Assembly (NCBI RefSeq): GCF_016899425.1
Contig: NZ_CP045994.1
Location: 2,170,001 to 2,234,000 of the forward strand
Reading direction: 5' to 3'
DNA from: Burkholderia sp. MS389
GTDB taxonomy: Bacteria; Pseudomonadota; Gammaproteobacteria; Burkholderiales; Burkholderiaceae
DNA length: 64,000 nt
Every line of letters starts with the position of its first letter. The stretch's first letter is position 1. The position numbers and the translations under genes are program-made. Below the pieces are notes generated by a model. That model was given only the letters and a program-made list of their open reading frames with translations. It did no database searches and was not told where the DNA came from. Below are positions 63,823-64,000 of this stretch, one piece after another.

Positions 63823-64000
63823 ATGGAAGGCTTCATCACCGACTGGCTGAACCTCGCACTGCGATGGCTGCACGTCATCGTCGCCATTGCGTGGATCGGC
63901 GAGTCGTTCTATTTCGTCGCGCTCGACAACAGCCTGAAACCGCCGACCGACCCGAACCAGCGCAAGCGCGGGGTGTTCGGCGAGCTGTGGCACGTCCACG
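63823..64000 (+). CDS. puuD: membrane-bound urate oxidase PuuD, 3' end missing
   Basis: Start of a PuuD-type urate hydroxylase, a membrane protein with a C-terminal cytochrome c domain that oxidises urate to 5-hydroxyisourate. Only 59 residues are visible. They match the family start, MEGFITDWLNLALRWLHVIV then AIAWIGESFYFVALDNSL, which is the first membrane helix. TGGAGGAG upstream gives a strong ribosome-binding site. The haem-binding part is beyond the right edge. It is co-oriented with uraH, 53 bp away, and works on the same pathway, converting urate to the substrate of UraH. Confidence 0.9.
   Translation, partial: MEGFITDWLNLALRWLHVIVAIAWIGESFYFVALDNSLKPPTDPNQRKRGVFGELWHVH

Overview
The window looks like a chromosome-1 type segment of a Burkholderia species, probably Burkholderia sensu stricto near the cepacia complex. 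The evidence is the very high GC content with strong third-position GC bias, betaproteobacterial gene order (tig-clpP-clpX-lon, ompR-envZ, ahpC-ahpD, ispD-ispF beside mfd), Burkholderia-type porin and AhpC proteins, and short intergenic gaps. I found no phage, transposon, integron or CRISPR, so this is mainly core genome. The species call is inference from memory of gene families, not a database match.

Layout, left to right. 1-3.3 kb: fatty-acid oxidation (truncated hydratase/dehydrogenase, acyl-CoA ligase). 3.5-7.3 kb: SelO AMPylator, MsrB, YciB, BolA and a secreted parvulin. 7.5-12.1 kb: GNAT acetyltransferase and purL. 12.4-17.1 kb: DadA-like oxidoreductase, NAD(P)HX repair enzyme and pgi. 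17.2-20.5 kb: ABC ATPase divergent from a TesA-like esterase, then ppiD. 20.75-20.93 kb: tRNA-Val/tRNA-Asp operon. 21.1-27.3 kb: the proteostasis block tig, clpP, clpX, lon. 27.7-30.6 kb: glycerate kinase, MarR regulator and a ketopantoate-reductase-like protein. 30.7-35.5 kb: a LuxR-HTH regulator divergent from a tight porin/MFS/deacetylase operon. 35.6-36.5 kb: two small envelope proteins and tRNA-Leu.

36.7-43.2 kb: a synthase-fold protein with altered catalytic motifs, the exported DUF1501/DUF1800 pair with a small secreted protein, and ompR-envZ. 43.3-49.4 kb: ahpC-ahpD peroxide defence, ispF-ispD and mfd. 49.5-55.0 kb: argE-like deacetylase, a PLP dehydratase, a lipoprotein and PBP1A. 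55.5-58.9 kb: PspA-like protein, a TPR/membrane protein, MscL and an unrecognised protein. 58.9-64 kb: a beta-hydroxyacid dehydrogenase, dodecin, then a purine-catabolism set (LysR, 8-oxoguanine deaminase, 5-hydroxyisourate hydrolase, and the start of membrane urate oxidase PuuD, cut by the right edge).

I see no clearly new multi-gene defence or biosynthetic system. The items most worth a second look are regulatory or functional: paired inverted repeats in front of the porin/MFS/deacetylase operon, a perfect inverted repeat over the predicted ompR -35, a shared motif upstream of the LysR and uraH genes, an 11-bp tandem array, a strong hairpin in the yciB leader, a squalene-synthase-fold protein that may be catalytically inactive, and a PspA/TPR/MscL neighbourhood that may form an envelope-stress module.
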